Shown one piece after another: positions 18,217-26,632 of a stretch of 64,000 nt of DNA (positions are counted from its first letter, which is position 1; the number at the start of each line of letters is the position of its first letter). This DNA is from Methylocella sp. (GTDB taxonomy: Bacteria; Pseudomonadota; Alphaproteobacteria; Rhizobiales; Beijerinckiaceae): NCBI GenBank assembly GCA_037200525.1, contig JBBCGG010000001.1, positions 2,522,501 to 2,586,500 on the forward strand, read 5' to 3'. The position numbers were made by a program, and so were the translations under genes. Below the pieces are notes generated by a model that saw nothing but the letters and a program-made list of their open reading frames with translations, was not told the origin of the DNA and did not search any database.

Positions 18217-18855
18217 TCACCTGCTGCCGCGCAGCATAGTCAGAAAGCGCACTTGCTCCGCAGGGTCGTCACGAAATACGCCGGTGAATTGCGTCGTGAT
18301 CGTCTGCGCGCCCTGTTTGCGCACGCCGCGCATCGACATGCACATATGCGTGGCTTCGATCATCACGGCGCAACCGCGCGGACGGAGATGGAGGTCGATT
18401 GCACCGATGATTTGAGCCGTCAGCGCCTCCTGGGTCTGCAAGCGCTTGGAAAAAACATCGACTAATCGGGCTAGCTTAGAGAGTCCCACCACGCCGTCCT
18501 CGGATGGGTAATAAGCAATATGGGCGACCCCGTAAAAGGGCACGACATGATGCTCGCAATGCGAGAAAAACGGGATATCGCGCACAAGAATAATGTCATC
18601 GTAGCCTTGCACATCTTCGAAGACGCGCGCCAAGACCGAGGTGGCGTCCTCCCGATAGCCCGAAAACAATTCCTCATAAGCCTTGACGAGGCGCTTTGGA
18701 GTATCGCGCAGGCCCTCGCGCGATGGGTCGTCCCCCGTCCATCGCAACAGCACGCGCACGGCTGCCTCCGCTTCCTCGCGCGTTGGCCGGGAGAGCGGAG
18801 AGGCTTCGGGTTGTGGCTGCTGACGTTCGACTAAGGACTTAACCACGGCATCCAT
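18217..18855 (-). CDS. folE: GTP cyclohydrolase I
   Basis: A 212-residue FolE, which converts GTP to dihydroneopterin triphosphate, the entry step of folate (and methanopterin-type pterin) synthesis. Motifs: the conserved [37 protein letters not shown] with the zinc-ligand Cys and His residues, [28 protein letters not shown], and the second zinc cysteine in [12 protein letters not shown]. It is followed by hisI, an arrangement seen in many Hyphomicrobiales. A divergent promoter region separates it from the Fe-S scaffold gene. Confidence 0.95.
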   Translation of the reverse strand: MDAVVKSLVERQQPQPEASPLSRPTREEAEAAVRVLLRWTGDDPSREGLRDTPKRLVKAYEELFSGYREDATSVLARVFEDVQGYDDIILVRDIPFFSHCEHHVVPFYGVAHIAYYPSEDGVVGLSKLARLVDVFSKRLQTQEALTAQIIGAIDLHLRPRGCAVMIEATHMCMSMRGVRKQGAQTITTQFTGVFRDDPAEQVRFLTMLRGSR

Positions 18856-19036
18856 GTGGCGCCTCCAAAAGTTTGAATGATCGTCCCTGGCTTGTTTCCG
18901 CGAGCAAACGCGCCGGACGGACGTTTGCCCGGAGAGGATTGCTTGGAAATGCGTTAGATCTCGTCGCCAAACCCTGCCTTCCTATATAGGATGTCTTGAG
19001 CGGGCCGTCACCCGCAGCTTTATCCTGGGCTGAGCG

Positions 19037-19483
19037 ATGCTGACAGACGTATATAATCGTCAAATCCTCGATTTAGCGGGGAATATTCCGCGCCAGGGGC
19101 GTCTTTCCGCGCCGAGCGCTACAGCGAAAGCCCATTCGAAGCTTTGCGGTTCAACTGTTATTGTCGATCTTTTGATGGATAACGGAAAAGTGGTTGATTT
19201 CGCGCATGATGTGAACGCCTGCGCTCTTGGTCAGGCGGCCGCCTCGATCATGGCGCGACACGTAATTGGTTCAACCGCTCCAGAATTACGCGCGTTGCGC
19301 GATCAAGTACGCGCCATGCTCAAGGAAAACGGCGCTCCTCCGGCGGGTAAATGGGCGGAGATCGCCGTGCTGGAGCCGGTCCGCGACTTCAAGTCGCGGC
19401 ACGCCTCTACCTTGCTCACTTTTGAGGCGACGCTCGATTGCGTCAACCAGATTGAGGCCGCGACGCGAGAGGCGGCGGAATGA
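19037..19483 (+). CDS. Iron-sulfur cluster assembly scaffold protein (IscU/NifU N-like)
   Basis: A 148-residue IscU-fold protein. The three conserved cysteines of the scaffold are visible: KLCGSTVIVDL (C37), VNACALGQAAASIM (C62) and ATLDCVNQ near residue 135. The family holds a nascent cluster before transfer to apoproteins. It is the shorter divergent type found next to folE in Hyphomicrobiales, not the isc-operon IscU. It is divergent from folE and converges with the outer membrane protein gene. Confidence 0.83.
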   Translation: MLTDVYNRQILDLAGNIPRQGRLSAPSATAKAHSKLCGSTVIVDLLMDNGKVVDFAHDVNACALGQAAASIMARHVIGSTAPELRALRDQVRAMLKENGAPPAGKWAEIAVLEPVRDFKSRHASTLLTFEATLDCVNQIEAATREAAE

Positions 19484-19534
19484 CCCCGGACCGCCCAAGA
19501 TCGGCTAGATCAGGCTGGCTTGATCCAGTCCGAC

Positions 19535-20368
19535 CTAGAAAGAAAAGGGCGGAGTGAAGTTGAAGGAATAAGAGACGACGACCCCGGCGGTGAATTCGTT
19601 GAGCGAACCCAGATTGTTTGGGATAGGGCTCGCCGCGGCGCTGCTGACGAGGCGATTATAACCGCCAAAGGCAGTCGCGCTCCAGGTTGGGTTGAAGTCG
19701 TATTTGACGGATCCCAGAAAGCCGACCGACGTCAAGCCGCCGTTCGCTTGGAAAGGCGTCACCCGTCCATTGGCGAAGGCTTGCGCTGGGGTGACCGAGA
19801 AATAAGCGTTCATATATTGAGTGTCGCCGAAGGCGAGCCGCGGCCCAAACGCCAAGGTGAATGCGTTGATCCTCTCGATCGCGTCCAGCTCGATGTTGGC
19901 GTCGAGGCCGTTATTGCCATTAACGCCCTGGCGCACTTCGCCGCGGGCTCGGAGATGCTCATTCGCCCAAAGCTCGACGAAGCCGCCGAGCTCAATCGTC
20001 CAGCCCACATTTGGCAGGCCGAAGAAGGCGCCATTGCCGTTGCTCAATCCCCGCTCTGGTATGACGCGTCCGACGGGGCCAGCCTTGATCCACCCAAAGT
20101 CGAGAAGGGCGATGCCGAAGCCATCGTCGGGAGAACTGAACGGAAGCGGTTCGCCCGGGCGGCGGTAGGCGAAGTTACCCGTCGGCCAGACGCTGACGGC
20201 CTTCGCCCCCGGGAACGCGGTCTGCACTTCGGGACCGACGCCAACGGTGAGGGTCCAGCCCGATTCCGGCGGCGCCGGCTGGGTTGGCGGCGCGAGGTCT
20301 GCTGCGAACGCCATGGACGTCGCTGTGGAGAAGAGGCCGGCGAGAGCCAAGCATTTCACAATGGACAC
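19535..20368 (-). CDS. MipA/OmpV-like outer membrane beta-barrel protein
   Basis: An exported beta-barrel protein of about 277 residues. Choosing the GTG start gives SIVKCLALAGLF ... AFAADL as a standard signal peptide. The mature protein has alternating strands rich in Gly and aromatics (GWTLTVGVGPEVQTAFPG, TIELGGFVELWANEHLRARGEVRQG), the MipA-type FVELWAN and DIELDAI segments, and it ends in phenylalanine (FTPPFSF) as outer membrane proteins do. Role unknown; the family includes scaffolds for murein enzymes. An upstream in-frame ATG would overlap yidD and add 60 non-signal residues, so I reject it. Confidence 0.75.
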   Translation of the reverse strand: MSIVKCLALAGLFSTATSMAFAADLAPPTQPAPPESGWTLTVGVGPEVQTAFPGAKAVSVWPTGNFAYRRPGEPLPFSSPDDGFGIALLDFGWIKAGPVGRVIPERGLSNGNGAFFGLPNVGWTIELGGFVELWANEHLRARGEVRQGVNGNNGLDANIELDAIERINAFTLAFGPRLAFGDTQYMNAYFSVTPAQAFANGRVTPFQANGGLTSVGFLGSVKYDFNPTWSATAFGGYNRLVSSAAASPIPNNLGSLNEFTAGVVVSYSFNFTPPFSF

Positions 20369-20488
20369 GGGCGCACCTGGATCTTGAGTCGGAGGATTGA
20401 GAGGGTAGTATGAGGCCCGGTCGGTATTGCTACCAGTGTATTTCTGCAACACTCGCTGATCTTCGCACATCGCGACTGCTGAGCTGAG

Positions 20489-20848
20489 ATGAAAAGGCAT
20501 TTTTACATCGTCCGACTGGCGGCGCGTGGCGCCATACGGATTTATCAACTCACATTCTCATCGCTTGTCGGTTCGCAGTGCCGTCATTTGCCGACCTGCT
20601 CGTCTTATATGGACGAGGCGATCGTGCGGCATGGGCTTTGGGCAGGGGGATTCATGGGCCTCGCCCGGCTCTGCCGCTGCCATCCTTACGGCACGGCCGG
20701 ATTCGATCCAGTGCCGCCGAATCTGCCTGCGGGCTCACATTGGCTGCGACCGTGGAGCTACGGCCGTTGGCGCGGACCGCTCTTGGACCCGACTAGCTCG
20801 GATTGCGCCGAGAAGATCACGAGTCTGCCGCCTCATTCGGCCGACTGA
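20489..20848 (+). CDS. yidD: Membrane protein insertion efficiency factor YidD
   Basis: A short YidD protein of 119 residues. The signature AIRIYQLTFSSLVGSQCRHLPTCSSYMDEAIVRHGLWAGG is followed by LARLCRCHPYGTAGFDPVP, with the conserved cysteines and the HP..GG/AG FDPVP end of the domain. YidD aids YidC-dependent insertion of inner membrane proteins. The gene overlaps the non-coding upstream part of the divergent outer membrane gene and converges with rlmB. It is often found near rnpA/yidC; here it stands alone. Confidence 0.93.
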   Translation: MKRHFYIVRLAARGAIRIYQLTFSSLVGSQCRHLPTCSSYMDEAIVRHGLWAGGFMGLARLCRCHPYGTAGFDPVPPNLPAGSHWLRPWSYGRWRGPLLDPTSSDCAEKITSLPPHSAD

Positions 20849-20863
20849 ATTCAACATAAGGGA

Positions 20864-21772
20864 TCAACCCGCCAGCCGCATATGCGCCAGGGTCAGCGCT
20901 ACGGCGCAGGCGTTGGAGACATTCAGGCTTTTGATGGCGCCCGGCATATCGAGCCGCGCTACGCAATCGCAGTTCTCCCGCGTGAGGCGCCGCATGCCTT
21001 TGCCTTCGCCGCCGAGGACGAGCGCGACCGGGCGGGTCAAAGCCGTATCCGCCAGCGTTGACTCGCCTTCCGAGTCGAGCCCGACGCGCAAATAGCCCAT
21101 GTCGCCCAGTTTTTCGAGCGCTCTGGCGAGGTTGACCACGTTGATGATGGCGACATGCTCGAGTCCGCCGGACGCCGCCTTCGCCAGAACGCCGGTCAAT
21201 TCCGGCGAGTGGCGTTCGGTCATTACCAAGGCGTCGACGCCGAAAGCGGCGGCCGTCCGCAGGATCGCTCCAACATTATGCGGATCGGTGATCTGATCGA
21301 GGACGAGAACGACGCCGCTGCGCGATGTAATTTCGGAAATATCGATCGGCTCGAGAGGTCGGGCTTCGAGCATGACGCCCTGGTGGACTGCGTTGGGCCC
21401 GAGACGGCGCGAAAGATCCTCGGCCCCGACGATATGAGGGGTGAGACCGGCGCCCTCAAACTCCGCGCCGAGCCGCTCCGCCGCGGCTTTCGTCGCAAAA
21501 ACATCGAGAAGCTGTCGGCGCTTGGCGCGCAACGCCTCGCGAACGGCATGAAAGCCAAACAGCGCGACGAGTTCGCCCGAAGGCTTCCGGAAGCCCGGCG
21601 CCGCATCTGGCGCGGCGTCCCGGCGGCTCGGCGTCGCAGCGTTTTTCTGGGGCTCGCCGCGTCGGTTCTTTGCTTCGGCCCCCGACATCCATTTCGAATC
21701 GGCGACGCGCGGCGGCTTTTGGCGCGCTGGCGCGGCGGACTTACCGGCAGATCCTTTTCTCGAGTCGCGCAT
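20864..21772 (-). CDS. rlmB: 23S rRNA (guanosine-2'-O-)-methyltransferase RlmB (TrmH family)
   Basis: A SpoU/TrmH-family methyltransferase of about 303 residues. A basic low-complexity N-terminus of about 70 residues precedes the substrate-binding domain (LVALFGFHAVREALRAKRRQ) and the knotted SPOUT domain with motif 1 LVLDQITDPHNVGAILRTAAAFG, motif 2 VALVLGGEGKGMRRLTRE and motif 3 IKSLNVSNACAVALTLA. The family methylates a guanosine in 23S rRNA helix 92-type positions; RlmB is the best match. Start uncertain; an upstream ATG would add 24 residues. Confidence 0.9.
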   Translation of the reverse strand: MRDSRKGSAGKSAAPARQKPPRVADSKWMSGAEAKNRRGEPQKNAATPSRRDAAPDAAPGFRKPSGELVALFGFHAVREALRAKRRQLLDVFATKAAAERLGAEFEGAGLTPHIVGAEDLSRRLGPNAVHQGVMLEARPLEPIDISEITSRSGVVLVLDQITDPHNVGAILRTAAAFGVDALVMTERHSPELTGVLAKAASGGLEHVAIINVVNLARALEKLGDMGYLRVGLDSEGESTLADTALTRPVALVLGGEGKGMRRLTRENCDCVARLDMPGAIKSLNVSNACAVALTLAHMRLAG

Positions 21773-21945
21773 CAATGGATATCTTGGCTGATAGAGTCTT
21801 CGAATGCCGATATTGTTCCTGTCACGGCGATGCGTTCCGCGCAACCGGACTATTGTCGGCCTCGGAGCGTGATTTCAGATTGGGGTTGACACAGAGGGGC
21901 CTCGTTCGCATAAGCGCGTGCACGAATGTCCCGACGACGGGCTTT

Positions 21946-22030
21946 GGGGGAGTGTCCCGAGTGGCAAAGGGGGCGGACTGTAAATCCGCTGGCTAAGCCT
22001 TCGTAGGTTCGAGTCCTACCTCCCCCACCA
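21946..22030 (+). tRNA. tRNA-Tyr (GTA)
   Basis: Acceptor GGGGGAG pairs with CTCCCCC before A and an encoded CCA. The anticodon loop CTGTAAA gives GTA (Tyr). A long variable arm is present, as in class II tRNA-Tyr, and the T arm reads GTAGG TTCGAGT CCTAC. Accessory DNA begins directly after it. Confidence 0.97.
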
Positions 22031-22179
22031 AATTGATTTTATTGCGCTTTTTCGGATTGTGCCATCCCTCCTGCGTGCTTTTCATGTCGCAAGCACCGCA
22101 ACACGATATCATTGATTTTCAAAGACTTTCATTTTGTCGCGGCTGCTCCGCGCGACATGAAATGCGACATGTGGCTGGG

Positions 22180-22842
22180 TTATCTATCCCATCTCAACGC
22201 CGCTTCGACTGCGTGACAAAGCTCGCTCACATTGATCGTCAAGAGCCGTCTGGAGAACTGCGGAGATTTTTTCATCGGCGTACGTTCGCCTTTTGAGTAT
22301 GACTCGCGGCGAACAACGGGGTCCACCATCCCAATTGGGGCGATAAGAAAGGAAACACTGATCGCGGCCGCCTTCTCAATTCCAGACCAGCGAATCAGGT
22401 CCTCCCGAAACCCTTCGCGAGCTAGTCGTCGAATTAGAAGACTCGGGGTAAACCAGAAAATCATGTCGTTGCCGGGATCTCGCGCAACCTGCCGATCCGG
22501 CACCGCGAGATCATTTGATGGCGCGGCCGCAAGCGACAATTTCCAAGCCTCGACCACTGACCGTCCCCGCACGTCGATGATCATCTTGATAATTTCCGGA
22601 GCGACCCCAAACTCGCCCAACTCAAGACTGAACGCCAACTGGCTGACATCTGCTAAACCGTACGGAATTCGCTTGCCTTTTCCCGGTGACGCCGGCGCTA
22701 TCCCTAGCTTCTGGAAATGGCGAATTCTTGCGTCAAACGTCGCAGCATCCTGTTCGCTAACTTCATGAATAAACGCCAGCGCATCGACAATTTCTCTGTA
22801 GGTGAACGTTCGCGCGTCGCTGCTTGGCGCGGTGTCGGCCAT
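22180..22842 (-). CDS. Phage-type regulatory protein, unknown family
   Basis: A 220-residue protein at the left end of the accessory region. The first 85 residues resemble a winged MerR-like helix-turn-helix (FTYREIVDALAFIHEVSEQD, then RIRHFQKLGIAPASPGKGKR and YGLADVSQLAFSLELGEFG), seen in phage regulators of Hyphomicrobiales. The rest (SPSLLIRRLAREGFREDL, SVSFLIAPIG) has no recognised domain. It is divergent from a small excisionase-like gene, with an inverted repeat between, so it may be the repressor of the element. Assignment as regulator is inference. Confidence 0.6.
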   Translation of the reverse strand: MADTAPSSDARTFTYREIVDALAFIHEVSEQDAATFDARIRHFQKLGIAPASPGKGKRIPYGLADVSQLAFSLELGEFGVAPEIIKMIIDVRGRSVVEAWKLSLAAAPSNDLAVPDRQVARDPGNDMIFWFTPSLLIRRLAREGFREDLIRWSGIEKAAAISVSFLIAPIGMVDPVVRRESYSKGERTPMKKSPQFSRRLLTINVSELCHAVEAALRWDR

Positions 22843-22864
22843 TTGGGTCTCCTGATTAACATTT

Positions 22865-22950
22865 TGTAACGAAACCCTAGCAAAAGTTCTATTGACCTTA
22901 TGATCATTCCGTTACATATAACTATTACTATGTTTTTCGAAGGAATGACA
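22865..22950. promoter_or_regulatory. Divergent switch region with inverted repeat operator candidate
   Basis: TGTAACG (22865-22871) and CGTTACA (22910-22916) form a perfect 7-bp inverted repeat around a possible promoter for the rightward gene: TTGACC at 22892 and CATATA at 22915, 17 bases apart. Position between the putative repressor and the first rightward phage gene fits an operator. Confidence 0.45.
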
Positions 22951-23217
22951 ATGGCTTTAATAAACGAACGTCCAACGCGTGGCGTCACCGCGATTGCCCC
23001 GTCGCCGCTGGCCGAAGATATGCTCAACGGTGTCGCTGACATCAGCGCCTTCACGGGGTGGCCTGCGCGAAGGGTTTATTATATCGCGTCGACCGGACAG
23101 CTTAAGTCCATCTTCAAAATGGGGCGGCAACTCTGCGCCAGGCGATCCACGCTCCTGTTAGAAATTGCACAGCGTGAAGCGGCCGGGGGCGCCCCTCAGA
23201 ACGGCGATGGCGAATGA
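22951..23217 (+). CDS. Small helix-turn-helix DNA-binding protein (excisionase-like)
   Basis: An 88-residue protein with a winged-helix/excisionase-like core: ADISAFTGWPARRVYYIASTGQLKSIFKMG followed by QLCARRSTLLLEIAQRE. This pattern (IAxFxGWPxRRVYY ... KxGRxxxARRSTL) recurs in small phage and satellite DNA-binding proteins of alphaproteobacteria. Of the clustered ATGs, the third was chosen because GAAGGA lies six bases upstream. It is the first gene of the rightward phage block and may be the regulator or excisionase. Confidence 0.65.
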   Translation: MALINERPTRGVTAIAPSPLAEDMLNGVADISAFTGWPARRVYYIASTGQLKSIFKMGRQLCARRSTLLLEIAQREAAGGAPQNGDGE

Positions 23218-23499
23218 CCGTCGCTAGCGAGAAATGAAACTGACTCTGCTGCGGAGCGTAGCCGCAATCCATGTACCAGATCGTACAGCTGCGATTCGCT
23301 CATAAAAATATGCGATTTTTCGGTCTTTTGCTTCGCGAAATTGGACCGATACAAAAGATATATTATGCAATAATTTCAATATTTTAAGCTGAGTCTGGGC
23401 TCTAATAAGCGCGAGCGTGACCAGTACTATGCTAAAATAACATATGAGGGGAGTTGATTTGCCCCGACCAACCCCGTTCCTCTTCCACCCGAGGCACTG

Positions 23500-24315
23500 A
23501 TGCTGGATACGACCAACGGCCCGCGCCGTCAAGGAAAAAAACGACGAGGCCGTCCGCGCAAGAAAGGGCTCGCCCGGTACGCCAACGGGCGGCTCGTGAA
23601 GCCAACTGTTGCTGAGCGGGAAAAGCGGGCCGCTGAGGTCGCGCCGATGGCGCGGGTGCTAGCGCAGCCCCATCGCAGAGGAAACACCGATAGGTTAGCG
23701 GAATCGCCGTTGGGCTGCATCGTTCGGAAGCATCAGGCGCCGATACATCTATGGGTCGTCGGCTGCAATTTTGGAGAGCTGGTCCGGGTTTGGTCCGCTG
23801 CAATCGGCGCGCCTTCGCCAATCATTGCTTCGAATTTCATTCAGTGCGGACTGAAGGTCGCGCATAGACCATCCGTAGTTTGGCTCTCGAATGACAAGGG
23901 CAAAATTATCGGCGTGAAGGGGCAGAGCGACACATACGTGGCGCTGGACCACAGACCGCTGATTGACAAAGCGGCAGCAACGGCGCGCCGCGCCGAACAA
24001 TTGGCACGGAGCGGTCACTGTAAGCTGAAAAGGCTGCGGGACCCGGTGGACCGAGCTGAGGCAATCATCAAAAATGTCGTTGGCAAATCCGGGTTGAGTT
24101 TCGTGCGGCGGTTATGCGTGGACGAACGAGCCCTTGATGCCGACGCCGACGAGATGATTGCCCTCGCGGGGCTCGCGGCGCTTCGCGAGGCCGGAATGGA
24201 AATCAGACCAGACGCACCAGACCCTGAGTTGCTGACCGACGACAGCAGTGACGCGATGACACTCTACGAACAGCAAATCGAAATTCTGACCGCAGCCTGT
24301 GGAGGGCGCCGATGA
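23500..24315 (+). CDS. AT-hook-containing phage protein of unknown function
   Basis: A 271-residue protein. It begins with a very basic segment containing GRPRKKG, an AT-hook-like minor groove binding motif, then a globular part (LWVVGCNFGELVRVWSAAIGA) and a helical C-terminal third. I do not recognise a family. Its place between an excisionase-like gene and the primase suggests a part in DNA replication or its control. Its stop overlaps the next ATG by four bases (ATGA), so the two are coupled. Confidence 0.6.
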   Translation: MLDTTNGPRRQGKKRRGRPRKKGLARYANGRLVKPTVAEREKRAAEVAPMARVLAQPHRRGNTDRLAESPLGCIVRKHQAPIHLWVVGCNFGELVRVWSAAIGAPSPIIASNFIQCGLKVAHRPSVVWLSNDKGKIIGVKGQSDTYVALDHRPLIDKAAATARRAEQLARSGHCKLKRLRDPVDRAEAIIKNVVGKSGLSFVRRLCVDERALDADADEMIALAGLAALREAGMEIRPDAPDPELLTDDSSDAMTLYEQQIEILTAACGGRR

Positions 24316-24539
24316 CCATCGTTGAACTATCCAGAAAAGCCGCCTCACATCACAGGTTCGGTGACGAAACCGACGCGGCACGTTTCTTCAATACGTCGCC
24401 GTCCCGTGTGCGCCTGTTGGCCGATGTGCTGCCGGGCTGCTGGCGATGCGGCCCGCTCGTACGCTTCGATAAACGTGTCGCCGCAGAATACGCAGCCAAA
24501 CAGGTCATCGCCAGCGTCGGCGTCAAGGGCGCGTCTTAA
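24312..24539 (+). CDS. Small phage protein, possible helix-turn-helix
   Basis: A 75-residue protein: TDAARFFNTSPSRVRLLADVL resembles a short DNA-binding helix-turn-helix, and the CWRCGPLVRF segment carries a CxxC pair. No family recognised. It starts inside the stop codon of the preceding gene (ATGA), a sign of translational coupling. Confidence 0.5.
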   Translation: MTIVELSRKAASHHRFGDETDAARFFNTSPSRVRLLADVLPGCWRCGPLVRFDKRVAAEYAAKQVIASVGVKGAS

Positions 24540-24633
24540 AAATCTAATCCGCCGCCGCGCAAATTCACAACGTAGCACCGACACTAATAGCAAAAAGCGG
24601 TCTCCTGCCAGGGAAACCGCGATTGCCATCGAG

Positions 24634-24792
24634 ATGGAGTTATTAAAGGTGAAGAAGTTTTTTCAAGATGCGCCGTTAGCCCGGCTGCGTCCCCGATTCA
24701 TTGCATTTTTGCATGCCTTGAACAGCTGCGAATATATGGCTTTCATCGCGATTTTGCAAGCAACAATTCTGCTCGGAGGCGTCGTCCGATGA
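24634..24792 (+). CDS. Small phage protein with one hydrophobic helix
   Basis: A 52-residue frame: a basic N-terminal half (ELLKVKKFFQDAPLARLRPR) and a hydrophobic C-terminal helix (YMAFIAILQATILLGGVV). Its stop overlaps the following start by four bases (ATGA), which is the main support. The ribosome site is weak and no family is recognised; it could be a chance frame. Confidence 0.35.
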   Translation: MELLKVKKFFQDAPLARLRPRFIAFLHALNSCEYMAFIAILQATILLGGVVR

Positions 24793-25046
24793 GCGCTGCA
24801 ATTCACGCTTTTCCAATGCCGAAAGATACGACGGATACCGTCGACGACCTTATCGATCGCCTCTTCGATCGCCTAAACCATGCCGAACATCAGATTAGTC
24901 TACTTAGAACATTCGCGGCCATCAACGACGGCGCCGGCCTCCGCCGTCAGATTAAATTCTTGACTGTTCACGTAGCGTCCGTGGATCTCGCGATTCAACG
25001 CATCTCCGAATTGAAGAACGGGGAGATGCATGAACGCTCCCCTTGA
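24789..25046 (+). CDS. Small helical phage protein
   Basis: An 85-residue, mainly helical acidic protein (TVDDLIDRLFDRLNHAEHQISLLRTF ... HVASVDLAIQRISELKNG) with heptad-like spacing that may form a coiled coil. No family recognised. Its last 17 bases overlap the start of the primase-helicase gene, so it is part of the same replication operon. Confidence 0.5.
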   Translation: MSAAIHAFPMPKDTTDTVDDLIDRLFDRLNHAEHQISLLRTFAAINDGAGLRRQIKFLTVHVASVDLAIQRISELKNGEMHERSP

Positions 25047-26106
25047 TCCGAATAGATTCAAAGACGTCGACACTCCGACTAGGGAATTTGTTTGCGTTAA
25101 TGGAGCGCAAAAAATCCTTACCGACATGGCGGCCCTTAATGCGAGATTTGCTCTTCTGCAGGCACCCGGCGGGGCAAGCATTTACATCAGCCGGAGTGAT
25201 TTTCTTCCGATCCAGGATAGCGATTTAAAGCGTCGGTTAGCGTGCGAAGTTGTCGTCACTGGAAGGAAGGACGATCGTGACGTTTACAGCGCTGCCTACT
25301 CATATTGGACGGGACACGCTGAGCGCCACGTCTACAAGCACATTGCCTTCACGAGCGAGCCTCTCCCGCCGGATACGTTGAACTTATTCAGAGGGCTTGG
25401 TGTCAAGCCGAAAGCCGGGCCCTGCCAACTCATCCTCGACCACGTCATTGAGGTTATTTGCGCCGGTGACATAAACGCGTCCGATGCGATGTTGAAGCTA
25501 CTCGCGTGGCAGATTCAGAACATCGGAAAGCCCTCGCGGATAATCCCGGTTTTAAAGACCGCTAAACAGCAGGCAGGGAAAGGCATTCTGCTGGGCGAGC
25601 TGATGGCGAAGATATATGGCCAGTCAGGATTCACCGCGGCGGACACCGACCAGATTCTTGGACGCTTTAATGATGCCTTGCGTGGGACGTCTTTTATCTT
25701 CTTGGATGAGGTTCTTTTCAGCGGCGACAAACAAGCGGCGGATCAGATCAAAAGCCTCTCGACGTGTACCCAGATCGGGATCGAAACGAAAGGCTTGCCA
25801 ATCGTCCAGTGCCCAATCGGCGTCAACTTGTGGCTTGCGAGCAACCACGAGAACGCCGCCCACATCGAGGAGTGGGACCAGCGATACTGGGTAATCAACT
25901 GCTCCGAGCATCGCATCGGTGATGCGGATTATTTCGCCGAGCTAATGCGCGAAATCAATCATGGCGGCAGAGAGGCCTTCGCATATTATCTATTGATGCT
26001 CGATGTCTCCGAGTTCGTACCGAGCCGAGACATCAAGCGGGACAATGATGCCAGACAAGACATGATTATCCAGAGCGTAAACCCTTATGACGCTAAAGTG
26101 GATTGA
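25030..26106 (+). CDS. Phage primase-helicase (DUF5906-like SF3 helicase module)
   Basis: A 358-residue protein with the ATPase core of phage/plasmid primase-helicases of the DUF5906 (NrS-1 polymerase/P4-helicase) type. Walker A is KQQAGKGILLG (K184), Walker B FIFLDE (D226, E227), followed by the sensor-1-like region VNLWLASNHENAAHIEEWDQRYWVI, which is the typical asparagine-containing loop. The N-terminal third (YSAAYSYWTGHAERHVYKHIAF) is the linker domain; no primase catalytic domain is visible, so this is the helicase part only. It should unwind DNA at the element's origin, which I place about 300 bases downstream. The C-terminal extension of the family appears to continue in a second, overlapping frame. 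Confidence 0.75.
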   Translation: MNAPLDPNRFKDVDTPTREFVCVNGAQKILTDMAALNARFALLQAPGGASIYISRSDFLPIQDSDLKRRLACEVVVTGRKDDRDVYSAAYSYWTGHAERHVYKHIAFTSEPLPPDTLNLFRGLGVKPKAGPCQLILDHVIEVICAGDINASDAMLKLLAWQIQNIGKPSRIIPVLKTAKQQAGKGILLGELMAKIYGQSGFTAADTDQILGRFNDALRGTSFIFLDEVLFSGDKQAADQIKSLSTCTQIGIETKGLPIVQCPIGVNLWLASNHENAAHIEEWDQRYWVINCSEHRIGDADYFAELMREINHGGREAFAYYLLMLDVSEFVPSRDIKRDNDARQDMIIQSVNPYDAKVD

Positions 26107-26410
26107 AGCATGCTGCCACACCGAACAGCTGATCGGCCTTAAAGACATATCAACAGGCAACTGGAAGCCGTGGATTGAGGGAGAAGAGCACCCTTTCAGG
26201 GACCTATCAAACGCTTACACCGACTGGCAAAGAACCATTAAGTCGCCTATCGGACCCAAGCCAACACCCATTGGAAAACTAGGCGAGGTCTTAGGTGATG
26301 CAGGATTTGATAGCCGTCACTCAAAGTATGGAAGCAAGAGGAAGTTGCCCGGTAAGGAGCGCTGCCTCTGGAATTTGTGGCAAAAGGACGCCGGTGATGG
26401 GCAGAGGTGA
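26087..26410 (+). CDS. C-terminal part of the primase-helicase in a second frame, or a separate small gene
   Basis: A 107-residue frame in the +1 phase relative to the helicase, overlapping its end by 20 bases. LKWIEACCHTEQLIGLKDI and NAYTDWQRTIKSP look like the C-terminal extension (xxxWWxxCLxxG ... YxxW) that normally follows the helicase core in DUF5906 proteins, and PIGKLGEVLGDAGF looks like a small DNA-binding end domain. I infer that one gene was split by a frameshift (real, programmed, or a sequence error); independent translation from the internal ATG is the alternative. Confidence 0.5.
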   Translation: MTLKWIEACCHTEQLIGLKDISTGNWKPWIEGEEHPFRDLSNAYTDWQRTIKSPIGPKPTPIGKLGEVLGDAGFDSRHSKYGSKRKLPGKERCLWNLWQKDAGDGQR

Positions 26411-26632
26411 TACCCCAAGACGGCTAAATAGTATTTAGTTACAATGGATTATGGGGCAGGTGACAGGGTGACACCCATTTTCGAGTCCAGAACAAAACGG
26501 TCGTTTATTTTAGATATTTGTGATTTTGCCTGTCACCCTGTCACCAAATAATAATTATATAAATATATCAATAGCTTATATAGGTGACACCCTAATTATT
26601 TAGGGTATCACCGGGTATCACCGGGTATCATC
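26406..26632. repeat. Iteron-like repeat cluster with AT-rich segment, putative replication origin
   Basis: A 15-bp perfect inverted repeat, GGTGACAGGGTGACA (26459-26473) and TGTCACCCTGTCACC (26531-26545); each arm is itself two GGTGACA copies spaced 8 bases. Another GGTGACA lies at 26583, and three tandem 10-bp units GGGTATCAcc/tc lie at 26603-26632, with a reversed copy (GGTGATACC) at 26406. Between them 26546-26582 is nearly pure A/T. Repeats plus a melting-prone segment just after the primase-helicase gene are what an origin of a phage, satellite or plasmid looks like. Function is inference; the repeats are observed. Confidence 0.6.

Noticed and set aside
19520-20413. Plus-strand frame opposite the outer membrane protein
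   Set aside because: Arg/Gly-rich shadow; the minus strand has a signal peptide and barrel pattern.
22031-22179. Repeated CATGTCGC-like words after tRNA-Tyr considered as att sites
   Set aside because: No integrase nearby and no copy of the tRNA-Tyr 3' end found to the right in the window.
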